64,000 bases of DNA from JBHENC01 sp046262295 (GTDB taxonomy: Bacteria > Acidobacteriota > Blastocatellia > Pyrinomonadales > Pyrinomonadaceae): the NCBI GenBank assembly GCA_046262295.1, contig JBHENC010000014.1, positions 24,687 to 88,686 of the forward strand. Reading direction: 5' to 3'. Below the pieces are notes generated by a model that saw only the letters and a program-made list of their open reading frames with translations, had not been told where the DNA came from and did not search any database. The translations under genes and the position numbers were made by a program. Each line of letters starts with the position of its first letter. Position 1 is the first letter of the stretch. This document shows positions 26,915 to 36,123 of this stretch, piece after piece.

Positions 26915-28891
26915 TCAAAGGTTCTCAATCGTGATCGGTTCAACATCGTCGGCCATCTCAAAGTTGAAGATTTTCGAGTAAAAGTAAAACTCGCCGTCGA
27001 GCGTGCGTTTGATATTTTCGGCGCGACGAAAACCGTGCTGCTCGCCTTCGTAAGCAACATAAGCGACCGGCATTTTCTTCGCGCGCAAAGCGTCAACCAT
27101 CAACTCGGCTTGATTCGGCGGCACGACTTTATCTTCCAAGCCCTGAAAAAAGATCACAGGACATGAAAGTTTATCCGTGAAATTGATCGGCGAGCGCGCG
27201 CGGTAAAGCTCTCGCTCTTCCGGGTATTTGCCGACCAAGCCTTCCAGATAACGCGACTCGAATTTGTGCGTGTCGCCGACGAAGACTTCCAGATCACTCA
27301 AACCGAAATGGCTCGCGCCCGCTTTGAAGAGATCGCGGAAGGTGAGCGCGCACAAAGTCGTGTAGCCGCCCGCGCTGCCGCCGTCAATCGCGCAACGATT
27401 CGCGTCGGCAAGCCCGCGTTCGATTAAATAACGCGCGCCGTTTACGCAATCGTCAACATCCACTACGCCCCATTGCTTGTTTAGCCTTTGACGATACGCG
27501 CGCCCGTAGTTGCTGCTGCCGCCATAATTGACATCGAGCACGGCGAAGCCGCGACTCGTCCAGTATTGAATACCGAGCGCCAGCGTCGTCGAAGTCGCAG
27601 CGGTCGGCCCGCCATGACTGCGCACCAGCAGCGGCGGTTTTTCTTCTTCCGGCGCGGCGTAATCTTTGTTTCGCGGGGCATAGTAAAATCCGTGCGCTTT
27701 GAGATTGCCTTCGGTTGGAAATTCGATGGCCTGCGGAATTGATAAATAGCCCGCATCAATCGTCAAATCGCTCACGCGACGCAATACGTCCAGACGCTTG
27801 GCGCCCGAATCAAACTGGACGACGGCGGCGAAGCTGGTCGGCGAACCGGCGCGAAAGGCGACGCGATGAGCGGCGGCACAGATGTAAGTAATATCCGTGT
27901 AAGGCGTGTCAAGCGGCGCGAGTTTGCCCGTCGCGGTATCAATCGTGGCGAGGCGTGCCTGCCCGTTTTCGATGTAGGCGCAGACGATGCGATCCTTCGA
28001 TTCAAACGCATACATGGACATTCCGAAAACCCATTGCGGCGTGCCGAACTCCGCCGCCATCTCGCAGACGGGCACAACCGCGCGCCCGTCGTCTGCCGCG
28101 CGATAAAGATTCCACCAGCCGCTGCGATCAGAAACAAAATAGAGCGCACCGTCCGGCGACCACTGCGGTTGAAAGATAGATTCCTCAAGCCCGCCCGCGA
28201 CGCAAAGTGAACTAGCGATTGAGCCGTCTGCCGCAAGCTCGCCGACCCACAACTCGCAGCCGTCCCAGGGCATATTCGGATGATTCCACGTGAGCCACGC
28301 GAGCCGCTTTCCATCAGGACTAAGACGCGGCGACGAATAAAAGTCGTTGCCGGAGACAAGCACGCGCCCGCCCTTTTCGTTCGCGCCTTCGATATCGAGA
28401 CTGACTAAAGTGTTGACGGCTTCGCGTTCTTTCTCGGTGTGATCTTCGCGCACGGCGATGATGCGGCGGCGCAGTGTGTCAACAAACGGATCGGCGTAGC
28501 GCATCTCGACGGCGGGCGTCAGCGGTTGCGGCGTAGCCCCTGAAGCGTTGATAGGCTGGCGATAGAAGCGTTGGTCTGCGAAGTTGGAGAAGTACACGAC
28601 GCCTTCACTGACGACAAAATCGCCGCCGCCGTATTCGTGAACGCGCGTCCGCGAATTGAAGCCCTGCGGCGTCACGTCCGCGATGTCGCCGTCCGGTGTA
28701 CGCCGCACGATCACGCTTCTGCCGCCTTCGGTCGGGCGCAGTTCAATCCAGTATGTATCATTGCCGTCAACGGCAATCTGGCCGAGACCGATTGAGCCGG
28801 TGATTATCAAGTCGGACGTGATCGGCGATTTCCATGAACCATAAGGCGCAATGTGCGCGTCTTCTTTCATTGTGTTGGGTGTGTCAGCCAC
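26915..28891 (-). CDS. Prolyl oligopeptidase family serine peptidase (S9)
   Basis: A 658-residue peptidase with an N-terminal WD40-like beta-propeller (repeated Tol/YncE-type strands such as LSPDGKRLAWLTW and WSPDGALYFVSDRSGWW) and a C-terminal alpha/beta hydrolase. The nucleophile lies in IDGGSAGGYT (GxSxGG), the Asp in QGLEDKVVPPNQ and the His in EGEQHGFR, giving a complete triad. No signal peptide, so cytosolic. GTG at 28891 is preceded by GGAG at good spacing; an ATG seven codons in lacks one. It starts 29 bases after psuG. Confidence 0.92.
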   Translation of the reverse strand: MADTPNTMKEDAHIAPYGSWKSPITSDLIITGSIGLGQIAVDGNDTYWIELRPTEGGRSVIVRRTPDGDIADVTPQGFNSRTRVHEYGGGDFVVSEGVVYFSNFADQRFYRQPINASGATPQPLTPAVEMRYADPFVDTLRRRIIAVREDHTEKEREAVNTLVSLDIEGANEKGGRVLVSGNDFYSSPRLSPDGKRLAWLTWNHPNMPWDGCELWVGELAADGSIASSLCVAGGLEESIFQPQWSPDGALYFVSDRSGWWNLYRAADDGRAVVPVCEMAAEFGTPQWVFGMSMYAFESKDRIVCAYIENGQARLATIDTATGKLAPLDTPYTDITYICAAAHRVAFRAGSPTSFAAVVQFDSGAKRLDVLRRVSDLTIDAGYLSIPQAIEFPTEGNLKAHGFYYAPRNKDYAAPEEEKPPLLVRSHGGPTAATSTTLALGIQYWTSRGFAVLDVNYGGSSNYGRAYRQRLNKQWGVVDVDDCVNGARYLIERGLADANRCAIDGGSAGGYTTLCALTFRDLFKAGASHFGLSDLEVFVGDTHKFESRYLEGLVGKYPEERELYRARSPINFTDKLSCPVIFFQGLEDKVVPPNQAELMVDALRAKKMPVAYVAYEGEQHGFRRAENIKRTLDGEFYFYSKIFNFEMADDVEPITIENL

Positions 28892-28920
28892 TCTCTTATC
28901 TCCGTTCAGAATTATGAGGA

Positions 28921-29829
28921 TTAGTGTCGTAAAGCCTGCGCTATATCCGCTGCAACGCGGGCGTTATTTTCCAGCAAAGCGATGTTCGACTCAAGCGTTG
29001 CGCCGCCGCTCAATTCTTTCATGCGCGATAAAAGATACGGCGTCAACTCGCGCCCCGTGACGCCCGCGCACGCCGCATCCTTCAAAGCTCCGTCAAGCGC
29101 GCTTTGCAATTCATCGAAGGGAACTTCCGAAGCGGCGGGCACAGGCACTGTGATGAGCAGCGCGCCGTTTGTGCCGAGCGCACGGTGAGTGTCGGCGATG
29201 ATTGCCGTGTGCGCGGGCGAATCCACGCGCGCATCAATCGCCAGGCCGCTACGCCGCGTGTAGAAAGCGGGCATCTCATCGCAGCCGTAGCCGATGACGG
29301 TGACGGCATAAGTCTCCAGCCACTCGCGCGTCGCCGCCAGATCGAGCACGCTTTTCGCGCCGGAGCACACGACGATGATCGGCGTTTCGGCGAGCGCTGG
29401 CAGATCGGCGGAGACATCCGGCAAATCACCGCGATGCACACCGCCGATGCCGCCCGTTGCGAAGACGCGGATTCCGGCACGGTGCGCAATCCAGCTTGTG
29501 GAAGCGACCGTCGTCGCGCCCTCCCACTCGCGCGCGATGGCAAGCGGCAGATCGCGGCGGCTGACTTTGCGCACCGCGTCGCTTTCGGCCAGACGGCGCA
29601 ACTCTTCTTTGTTCAGCCCGACGCAGAGTTTGCCGTCGAGAATTGCGATAGTCGCGGGCACAGCGCCGCGCTCGCGCACAATCTCTTCGAGTCGCTCTGC
29701 GGTTTCTAAATTCTGCGGGCGCGGCAACCCATGCGCGATGACTGTGGATTCAAGCGCGACCACCGCACGCTCTGCGGCGAGTGCGGTTTCAACCTCATGG
29801 CTAAAGCGGAAAAGTTCTCTGTCAATCAT
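28921..29829 (-). CDS. psuG: Pseudouridine-5'-phosphate glycosidase
   Basis: A 302-residue enzyme that cleaves pseudouridine 5'-phosphate to uracil and ribose 5-phosphate, the second step of pseudouridine salvage. Strong family blocks: VVALESTVIAHGLPRPQN, REWEGATTVASTSWIAHRAGI, VFATGGIGGVHRG and CSGAKSVLDLAATREWLET; the Lys in SGAKSVLD is the expected covalent residue. No psuK kinase is seen nearby. The start is 5 bases past the stop of the microcompartment shell gene, so the pair is an operon. Confidence 0.94.
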   Translation of the reverse strand: MIDRELFRFSHEVETALAAERAVVALESTVIAHGLPRPQNLETAERLEEIVRERGAVPATIAILDGKLCVGLNKEELRRLAESDAVRKVSRRDLPLAIAREWEGATTVASTSWIAHRAGIRVFATGGIGGVHRGDLPDVSADLPALAETPIIVVCSGAKSVLDLAATREWLETYAVTVIGYGCDEMPAFYTRRSGLAIDARVDSPAHTAIIADTHRALGTNGALLITVPVPAASEVPFDELQSALDGALKDAACAGVTGRELTPYLLSRMKELSGGATLESNIALLENNARVAADIAQALRH

Positions 29830-29834
29830 CAAGG

Positions 29835-30152
29835 CTAAGCTCTGACCGAGCCGCTGATCTTTTTGCGCGTCGTTTCGCCTGTATGAAGCACCGGCACGCC
29901 TTTGTCCAACTCCGCCGCCGGGCGCGCGATGACGTGCGTGGAGACAACCTGCCCGACACGCGCGGCCGCCGCTGCGCCCGCATCAACCGCCGCCTTGACC
30001 GCCGCCACATCGCCTCTGACAATCGCCGTCACCAGTCCCGCATCAATTTTTTCGTAGCCGACGAGCGTCACGTTGGCGGATTTCACCATCGCATCCGCCG
30101 CTTCGATCATCGCCACCAAACCCATACATTCGACCATCCCAAGCGCTTCCAT
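29835..30152 (-). CDS. Bacterial microcompartment shell protein (BMC-H)
   Basis: A 105-residue single-BMC-domain protein, expected to form hexamers that tile a protein shell. The opening MEALGMVECMGLVAMIEAAD and the VGYEKIDAGLVTAIVRGDVAAVK block with the pore loop (KIDAG in place of the PduA-type KIGSG) are diagnostic. ATG 30152 is preceded by GGAAAGGAA; the longer upstream frame is rejected. No BMC-T, pentameric vertex protein or signature aldehyde enzyme occurs in the window, so it looks like a satellite shell gene attached to psuG. Confidence 0.93.
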   Translation of the reverse strand: MEALGMVECMGLVAMIEAADAMVKSANVTLVGYEKIDAGLVTAIVRGDVAAVKAAVDAGAAAAARVGQVVSTHVIARPAAELDKGVPVLHTGETTRKKISGSVRA

Positions 30153-30311
30153 AAACTTTCCTTTCCAGAATCCGTGCGCCGTCCGTTTCAACATCGCGCG
30201 CGAAGAGTGTTATCACTGTTTGCAATGCCTGCAACCTTAACTTTATCGCCCGCTTTTTGTCCACACCGCATTCCATTATGGTGTGCTAATCTGTTGTTAA
30301 GCGGCCTGTTG

Positions 30312-30689
30312 ATGAATTTCGTGATAGATAAAAGTGGTTTTCCTAAATGGCTTAGTGTCTCTTGGTGGTTGATCTATCCCGGAGCGACAGGCTTAGTTGC
30401 CCGCTTGCTTTATGAGACAGTTTATCTCACATGGAAATACGGGCATCAGCTTGCTGGATATGAACTCATTCATGTTTACCTATTTTTCTTTCTCATCGGC
30501 GCGTTATCATGGCTTCTCGCATGGCCTTGGTTGATTATGGCTTTGGTATTGATTCTTCTGAATCGTGTACGGCTTCGGAAGCTCGATTGGATACAATTTA
30601 TTTTAATGTTTCTGACTTTGCTAATGCTGTGTGTACCAGAGAAATGGTTGCAGGCGTTGATGCCGTATTTCTTGGATTCGAGAAGTTAA
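30312..30689 (+). CDS. Small multi-helix membrane protein
   Basis: About 125 residues with three or four hydrophobic helices (WWLIYPGATGLVARLLY, VYLFFFLIGALSWLLAWPWLIMALVLILL and FILMFLTLLMLCV). No family recognised. ATG 30312 is tentative: the same frame is open back to an ATG at 30225, and neither has a good ribosome site. The composition is AT-richer than its neighbours. It is followed 3 bases later by a DoxX-like gene, so they may be co-transcribed. Confidence 0.55.
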   Translation: MNFVIDKSGFPKWLSVSWWLIYPGATGLVARLLYETVYLTWKYGHQLAGYELIHVYLFFFLIGALSWLLAWPWLIMALVLILLNRVRLRKLDWIQFILMFLTLLMLCVPEKWLQALMPYFLDSRS

Positions 30690-30692
30690 GCC

Positions 30693-31076
30693 ATGCTTTT
30701 GCACGGTGAGCGATATAAGTTTTTCTCAAGAATTCTGCTGGCAATTTTCTTCGTCGCGGCGGGCGTCGCGCATTTCACCAGCACGGATTCCTACATGCAG
30801 ATTGTACCGCCGTTTCTGCCGCGCCCGCGCGAACTCGTGTGGATCAGCGGCGTGTGCGAAATCATGGGCGGGATCGGATTGCTTGTTTCGCGCGTGCGAC
30901 GCGTTGCCGGTTATGGATTGATCGCGCTGCTGGTCGCCGTCTTTCCGGCGAACATTTACATGGCCGTCGGCAACATCGGCATTAACGGCGCGCACTTTTC
31001 GCAGTGGCTTTTGTGGCTGCGTTTGCCTTTACAGTTCGCGCTTATTTTGTGGGTCTGGTGGTGCGCGAAGGATTGA
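30693..31076 (+). CDS. DoxX-like membrane protein
   Basis: A 127-residue protein with four membrane helices and the DoxX-family opening RILLAIFFVAAGVAHFTSTDSYMQIVPPFLP, followed by ISGVCEIMGGIGLLV. Family members have loose links to redox and thiosulfate metabolism or oxidative stress, and the specific role here is unknown. Convergent with the KimA-like gene, whose stop lies 41 bases away. Confidence 0.82.
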   Translation: MLLHGERYKFFSRILLAIFFVAAGVAHFTSTDSYMQIVPPFLPRPRELVWISGVCEIMGGIGLLVSRVRRVAGYGLIALLVAVFPANIYMAVGNIGINGAHFSQWLLWLRLPLQFALILWVWWCAKD

Positions 31077-31117
31077 TTATTCCTCATCTTGATGCTTTCG
31101 TGCGAGATAAAAATCCT

Positions 31118-33145
31118 TCAGTGATCGAGGTGATACGGCACGCTGGTGACGATGACTCTTCTTTTGAAAAGCAGCGAGCCTTTAAGAAGCAGCGTGCTTT
31201 GATTGTGCAAAAGTTGCTGCCACCAACGCGCAGGCACGAACTCCGGCAGGATTACTGTAACAAAGCCGTCTTCGCTCTTTCCCCTTAAACGGTCTATGTA
31301 GCGCAGCAGCGGGCGCACCAGAGAACGGTACGGCGAAGGCAGCACCACCAACTCGATGCCCGAACCCCACTGTTCCCATTTCTCTTGCAGCTTGCGCGTC
31401 GCTTCTTCATCGAAGTCTACATAAACAGCTTTGACGCCACCCGGCGCAATTGATTTGGCATATTGCAACGCATTGATGACGCCGCGATGAATGCCGGAAA
31501 TCGGCACGATGACGGTGTTTTTTATTTCGTGGAGTTGTTGTAAGCCTTCTGTCGAAAGTTGCTTTGCCACGCCAGCGTAATGCTTATGAATCGAGCGGAA
31601 CATCAGCACAAGCAGCGGAACAATAACGACGACGATCCACGCGCCGTGTATAAACTTCGTGATGATGAAGACGCATAGCACGATGAACGTGGCGATTGCG
31701 CCAAGCCCGTTAATAACGATGGACTTTTTCCAGTGAGAAGAATCCGTGACTTCATCGTTGACGAAGCGCGTGGCGTGCGATTGTTCGGCAGCGAGCAGCG
31801 CGTCAGGTAAAGCTTGCGCGGCATCAGCGCCGTTATCAGGCAGCGGTGTTTCTTTCGGCTCATTTGGCCGCGCGGTATTCTTCGAGCTTACCGCATCGCG
31901 TTCTCTAAGCCAGTGGCGCACCATGCCGGACTGCGAGAGCGTGAAGGAGAGAAAAACGCCGACCGCGTAGAGCGGAATCAAACGGGAGGTATCGCCTCCA
32001 AAAGCCGCGACGAGAATGCCGGAGAAGATAGCGAGGATAACGATGCCATTAGAGAAAACTAACTTGTCGCCGCGATTAGCAAACTGGCGCGGTAGAAAGC
32101 GATCACGCGCGAGTAGTGAGCCGAGGCGCGGGAAACCGGCAAAGGAAGTGTTGGCAGCGAGCACTAGAATGAGCGCCGTTGTAATCTGCACCACGTAGTA
32201 CAACCAGCCGAACGCACCCGTAAAGATGATGCGCCCAAATTGCGAGATGACCGTTTCGTTGGCTTTCGGATGCACGCCGTAGAGATACGCCATCACGCTT
32301 GTGCCGAGAAACATAATCGTTAGCAGTACAGCCATGATAACCAACGTAGTTGAGGCGTTACGCGCTTCAGGCTTTTTGAAAGCAGGCACGCCGTTTGAGA
32401 TCGCTTCGATGCCGGTCAATGCGGCGCAACCGTTCGAGAACGCACCGAGTATCAAAAACAGCGTGAGCGGTTGAGATGCGTAGCCTTCAGCAACTTTCAA
32501 TTCCTCGCCCGTCGGCACGGGCGCAACGCCACCGATTGTCAGATAGTGGATGATGCCGTAGCCAATCATGAACAAAAAGCAGACGACGAAGGCATAAGTC
32601 GGAGCGGCAAACAACGCGCCCGATTCGCGCACCCCGCGCAAGTTGGCAATAGCGACGAACGTTATGCAAATCAAACATAACGTGACTCTATGATCGTCGA
32701 GCCATGCGAAGCGCGTCCCCTGTACCATCGAAGTGATCGCCGCCACACCCGCCGCAATCGAAACCGAGACGGTCAGCACGTAATCAACGAGCAAGGACGC
32801 ACCGGCGATTAGCCCTGCGTTAGTGCCAAAATTTTCTTTCGCCACGATATACGCGCCGCCACCCGAAGGGTAAGCGTGAATGGTCTGCCGATAGCTAATC
32901 GCAACGATGATAAGCAGCGTAGCGATGCCGAGAGAGATCGGCACGACATAGTTAAAGGAAGTTGATTGACCAAAAGCGACGGCTGCTGCCAGCACGAGCA
33001 AGATTTCCTCTGTTGCGTAAGCCGTCGAAGAAAGGGCATCCGAAGAAAAGATGGCGAGTGCTGTCTTTTTCGAGAGCCGTTCATGCTGCGCCTGTTCTGT
33101 CTTGAGCGGGTTGCCGACAAGTAAGCGTTTAAGTGATGTAGCCAT
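31118..33145 (-). CDS. kimA: KimA-like potassium transporter (APC superfamily)
   Basis: A 675-residue transporter with twelve membrane helices and a cytosolic C-terminal domain of about 170 residues. The start KKTALAIFSSDALSSTAYATEEIL and the YPSGGGAYIVAKENFG segment match the KimA/YdaO group, high-affinity proton-potassium symporters inhibited by cyclic di-AMP. It lies behind a ydaO-type riboswitch and terminator with one small membrane-protein gene in between (31 bases upstream), exactly the regulation known for kimA in Firmicutes. That context makes potassium a better substrate call than amino acids. Confidence 0.85.
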   Translation of the reverse strand: MATSLKRLLVGNPLKTEQAQHERLSKKTALAIFSSDALSSTAYATEEILLVLAAAVAFGQSTSFNYVVPISLGIATLLIIVAISYRQTIHAYPSGGGAYIVAKENFGTNAGLIAGASLLVDYVLTVSVSIAAGVAAITSMVQGTRFAWLDDHRVTLCLICITFVAIANLRGVRESGALFAAPTYAFVVCFLFMIGYGIIHYLTIGGVAPVPTGEELKVAEGYASQPLTLFLILGAFSNGCAALTGIEAISNGVPAFKKPEARNASTTLVIMAVLLTIMFLGTSVMAYLYGVHPKANETVISQFGRIIFTGAFGWLYYVVQITTALILVLAANTSFAGFPRLGSLLARDRFLPRQFANRGDKLVFSNGIVILAIFSGILVAAFGGDTSRLIPLYAVGVFLSFTLSQSGMVRHWLRERDAVSSKNTARPNEPKETPLPDNGADAAQALPDALLAAEQSHATRFVNDEVTDSSHWKKSIVINGLGAIATFIVLCVFIITKFIHGAWIVVVIVPLLVLMFRSIHKHYAGVAKQLSTEGLQQLHEIKNTVIVPISGIHRGVINALQYAKSIAPGGVKAVYVDFDEEATRKLQEKWEQWGSGIELVVLPSPYRSLVRPLLRYIDRLRGKSEDGFVTVILPEFVPARWWQQLLHNQSTLLLKGSLLFKRRVIVTSVPYHLDH

Positions 33146-33176
33146 AATGTAACCTCTAAAGTGATAAACAAGCGCG

Positions 33177-33785
33177 CTAGTTGAGATTGACGCCGAGTTT
33201 GAGCAAGAAGAAATGATTACCCTGCCTGAGTCCCGTGTTACCGAGCGAGCAGGCAGCGTATCCGGTCAATCGCGGATGCGGCTTGAAGGTGAGGCCGGAC
33301 GTAAAGTATCCGGCAGCGTGCTTGCCTGTCAGCCAATCGGCGGCAAAAGTAAGACGCGAGTTGATGATTTGCTGTGCGTGCGCGCTTTGAGGCAGCACCG
33401 TGAGCAAAGTTAGCAGTAAACCAATGCCGATAACCGGATGGTGATTGCGTCGAACGCTTCCTTTAGACTTATCTATTGAGTTGATGGCGCGCGGCTTATC
33501 TTCTAGTAGATCGAGGCAGTAGCCGCCGAAGATAAGGAGCGGAATTGTCAGATAGAAAACGACGGTGCCAAGAGTGTGAAGATATGCGGCGGAATTGCGT
33601 GAGATCGGCAGCCAACTAAGCGCGGTAAACACTGCGCCAAAGAGCGCCGAGACGATGCCGCCCGCGAAGCCAAAGACGGCACAGATTGCTTGCCACGTCC
33701 CCACGCGGGACTTGCGGCGAGGGAGTGAAGTTAATTGCGATTGATTATCAGTGTGATTTTCATGCGACCCGGAATCCCCGTCCAT
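33177..33785 (-). CDS. Unknown membrane protein behind the c-di-AMP riboswitch
   Basis: A 202-residue protein starting at ATG 33785 with GGAAAA upstream. Two hydrophobic helices lie near residues 34-56 and 74-92, and a third, signal-like one (HHPVIGIGLLLTLLTVLPQSAHAQQ) near 116-140 ends in a possible cleavage site. The last 60 residues (SRLTFAADWLTGKHAAGYFTSGLTFKPHPRLTGYAACSLGN) look like beta strands of a porin-like or outer-membrane hairpin repeat. It is the first gene after the riboswitch terminator and directly precedes kimA, so a role in potassium or osmotic control is plausible. No family recognised. Confidence 0.65.
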   Translation of the reverse strand: MDGDSGSHENHTDNQSQLTSLPRRKSRVGTWQAICAVFGFAGGIVSALFGAVFTALSWLPISRNSAAYLHTLGTVVFYLTIPLLIFGGYCLDLLEDKPRAINSIDKSKGSVRRNHHPVIGIGLLLTLLTVLPQSAHAQQIINSRLTFAADWLTGKHAAGYFTSGLTFKPHPRLTGYAACSLGNTGLRQGNHFFLLKLGVNLN

Positions 33786-33813
33786 TAGTTTTTCCTTTTG
33801 TGCTGCCAACGAC

Positions 33814-33848
33814 AAAAGGCGTGGAAGCACAATGCTTCCACGCCTTTT
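33814..33848 (-). terminator. Riboswitch expression-platform terminator
   Basis: Perfect 16-bp stem AAAAGGCGTGGAAGCA / TGCTTCCACGCCTTTT with a three-base loop; in the leftward transcript it ends in CCUUUUG. It sits between the ydaO aptamer and the first gene, so ligand-bound aptamer would stop transcription here. Confidence 0.88.
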
Positions 33849-33880
33849 AAAATTAGTCGCGGCAATGCCCTTCCCTTTGA

Positions 33881-34050
33881 GCCTACGAGGTTAGCTGACG
33901 GGCTTGAACTGAGAAGTGTTCCACGCGATTAACCGCAAGACAATGCTTAACGGCTTTTCGACGCTGCGCCCCGTGTCTCGCGCACGAAAATTTCCGGCGA
34001 GACGAGTTGGTTCCCCCGCGTCGCCCGTCACGCGCTTTTTTGAGAAAGCA
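33881..34050 (-). promoter_or_regulatory. ydaO-yuaA (cyclic di-AMP) riboswitch aptamer
   Basis: Read leftward, the leader contains the aptamer's conserved pieces in order: GACGCGGGGGAACCAAC near 34024-34005, GCGGTTAATCGCGTGGAAC near 33942-33924, and CCCGTCAGCTAACCTCG then GTAGGC at 33904-33881, the hallmark 3' end. An intrinsic terminator follows within 35 bases and a KimA-like gene lies downstream. High c-di-AMP would switch the operon off when potassium is plentiful. Confidence 0.88.
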
Positions 34051-34117
34051 CGGCAAGCGACTTCGGCAGACAATTTTTCAATAAAACGAATGCTACGCTC
34101 ACAGAGCGTACAAAACA

Positions 34118-34123
34118 ATTATA
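34118..34123 (-). promoter_or_regulatory. -10 box of the riboswitch operon
   Basis: TATAAT on the minus strand about 70 bases upstream of the aptamer core. The -35 region is weak. Confidence 0.45.
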
Positions 34124-34149
34124 CGCGAGTGCGGGTGAATTAGTATAGC

Positions 34150-36123
34150 TTATCCGCCGACGTGGACGACTGGCCGCTTTTCCGGATCATCTTCGGCTTG
34201 ACGTAAAACTTCATGCGTCACGGGCGCGGTATCGCCTTCGCCGAAAGCCACATACTTGAAGAGATAGGCAAGCGGGTTGCCTTCGCTCCATCCGAAATAA
34301 ACGTGCGGTAGCTTGCCCGTTTTGTCGCGCAGGTAAAGCAGAAACGCCGCAATCGCGTTCGGCACCACCGGACTCTCCGTACGCAAGATGCGATAACCGC
34401 CCACCTCTTCGCCCTTCACCTTGAGCACGCCGGAAAACTCCGAAGCATCGCTCGGCTTGACTTCGAAGAACAAGATCGGCTCGTTCGTCGGAATGTGATT
34501 GTCCTCGCGCTTCTCTTTCTCCTTCGCTTGGTACTCGCTTACATCACCGCAATCGCAACGATTAGTGACAATGCGGATCGTACCGCGATTCGCTTCGTCA
34601 ATGAATCTTTGCGCCGCTTCATCTAGCTTGACATCCTCCACGCGCAACTCGGTCGCGCGCCACAGGCGCGAGATAAACGACGAAAAGATGATCGCCCCAG
34701 TGAAGAACGAAGCGATCTTGATTCCTTCAGGCTGTTCGATGATGTTAATGGCCGTCGTATAAAAAAAGACGAGCGAGATCAGCAAAAACGCCAGCCACCA
34801 TGAACTGCCTTTGCGTCTGACGGAAAGCGTGACGGCGATGGCCGCCGATGTCATCAAAGCGAGTACGCCCGTCGCATATGCTCCGCCCTGCGCGTTAACG
34901 TCAGCTTTGAAGAGAATTGTCACGATGAAAGAGATCGCCGTTAAGACAAGAACGAGCGGTCGCGTCGCTTTCGCCCATGCCGGAGCCATGCCGTAGCGTG
35001 GCAAGTAACGCGGCACGATGTTTAAGAGTCCGGCCATCGCCGATGAACCCGCGAACCACAAAATCGCTATCGTGCTAATGTCATAAATCGTCCCGAAGAG
35101 ATCGCCGAGCAGACCGTGAGCCAGGTAAGCGAGCGCGCGCCCGTTGGCTTCGCCAGCTGCCTGTGTCGCCGTCTCCGGTTGGTAAGCTTCCACCGGAATG
35201 AGCATCGTCGTGATGATGCTGCTCGTAATCAACATCACGCTCATAATGAGCGCGGCGGAAGTAAGGAGTTTGCGCGTGTTGCGGATGCGGCCTTTCGGCA
35301 GTTGCAACCTGTCGGTCGGATCGCCTTTGACGAGCGGCATCACCACCACGCCCGTCTCAAATCCTGAAAGGCCGAGCGCGAGTTTGGGAAAAACGAAAAG
35401 CGCCGCCCCGATTATCGCCAGAGGATTATTGTGAGAACCGAGTAGCGCGTTTTTCCAATTTGCTAAAACTTCTGGATGACGCGCAATCTCCATGAAACCC
35501 GCGCCGACGACCACCAAGTTGAGCGTGATATAAGCGACCACGATCACCACCGCGATCCCGACTGCTTCTTTGAAACCTTTGAGAAAAACCGCGCCGAGCA
35601 GTCCGACCAAGATGAGCGTCACGATGACGCGATGATTGAGAAACTGCAAGTGGTCATGCACGAAAGGATTTTCGATGATGTGCGCGGTGGCATCCGCCGC
35701 CGACAACGTGACTGTGATGATGAAACTTGTCGCCGCAAAACCGAGCAGGCAGAGTACGAAGAGTTTGCCTTTCCAACGCGACAGCAAATCTTCCAGCATC
35801 GAGATCGAGCCATCACCGTGCGGACTCGCCGCCGCCACGCGGTTGTACATCGGAAGCGCACCGAACAAAGTCAGCAACACGAGGATCAAGGTGGCGATGG
35901 GTGAAATCGCACCGGCGGCGAGGAAAGCGATGCCCGGCTGATAGCCGAGCGTCGAGAAATAATCAACGCCCGTCAGACACATCACCTGCCACCAGGGATG
36001 ATCGTGATGCTTGGTTTTTGCATTGGACGCGAGCGGGGCTTCCGCGCCCTGCAAGTGGCCTTCGAGCAGCCAACGCTTGAAGCGTCCGGGCGTAGCTTTT
36101 GGTGCGTGTGTTAGTGTAGCCAT
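34150..36123 (-). CDS. APC-superfamily transporter with C-terminal soluble domain
   Basis: A 657-residue permease with about twelve helices. VMCLTGVDYFSTLGYQPGIAF and YNRVAAASPHGDGSISMLED mark the substrate-binding helices of a KimA-related APC subgroup. The last about 150 residues are cytosolic and start after FISRLWRATELR. It lies immediately upstream of the c-di-AMP riboswitch operon, so it may also move potassium, but amino acids are not excluded. ATG 36123 is chosen since upstream residues in the open frame do not look like a transporter start. Confidence 0.82.
   Translation of the reverse strand: MATLTHAPKATPGRFKRWLLEGHLQGAEAPLASNAKTKHHDHPWWQVMCLTGVDYFSTLGYQPGIAFLAAGAISPIATLILVLLTLFGALPMYNRVAAASPHGDGSISMLEDLLSRWKGKLFVLCLLGFAATSFIITVTLSAADATAHIIENPFVHDHLQFLNHRVIVTLILVGLLGAVFLKGFKEAVGIAVVIVVAYITLNLVVVGAGFMEIARHPEVLANWKNALLGSHNNPLAIIGAALFVFPKLALGLSGFETGVVVMPLVKGDPTDRLQLPKGRIRNTRKLLTSAALIMSVMLITSSIITTMLIPVEAYQPETATQAAGEANGRALAYLAHGLLGDLFGTIYDISTIAILWFAGSSAMAGLLNIVPRYLPRYGMAPAWAKATRPLVLVLTAISFIVTILFKADVNAQGGAYATGVLALMTSAAIAVTLSVRRKGSSWWLAFLLISLVFFYTTAINIIEQPEGIKIASFFTGAIIFSSFISRLWRATELRVEDVKLDEAAQRFIDEANRGTIRIVTNRCDCGDVSEYQAKEKEKREDNHIPTNEPILFFEVKPSDASEFSGVLKVKGEEVGGYRILRTESPVVPNAIAAFLLYLRDKTGKLPHVYFGWSEGNPLAYLFKYVAFGEGDTAPVTHEVLRQAEDDPEKRPVVHVGG

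Noticed and set aside
33891..34118. 75-codon minus-strand frame
   Set aside because: It lies across the riboswitch aptamer and has no protein-like features or ribosome site.
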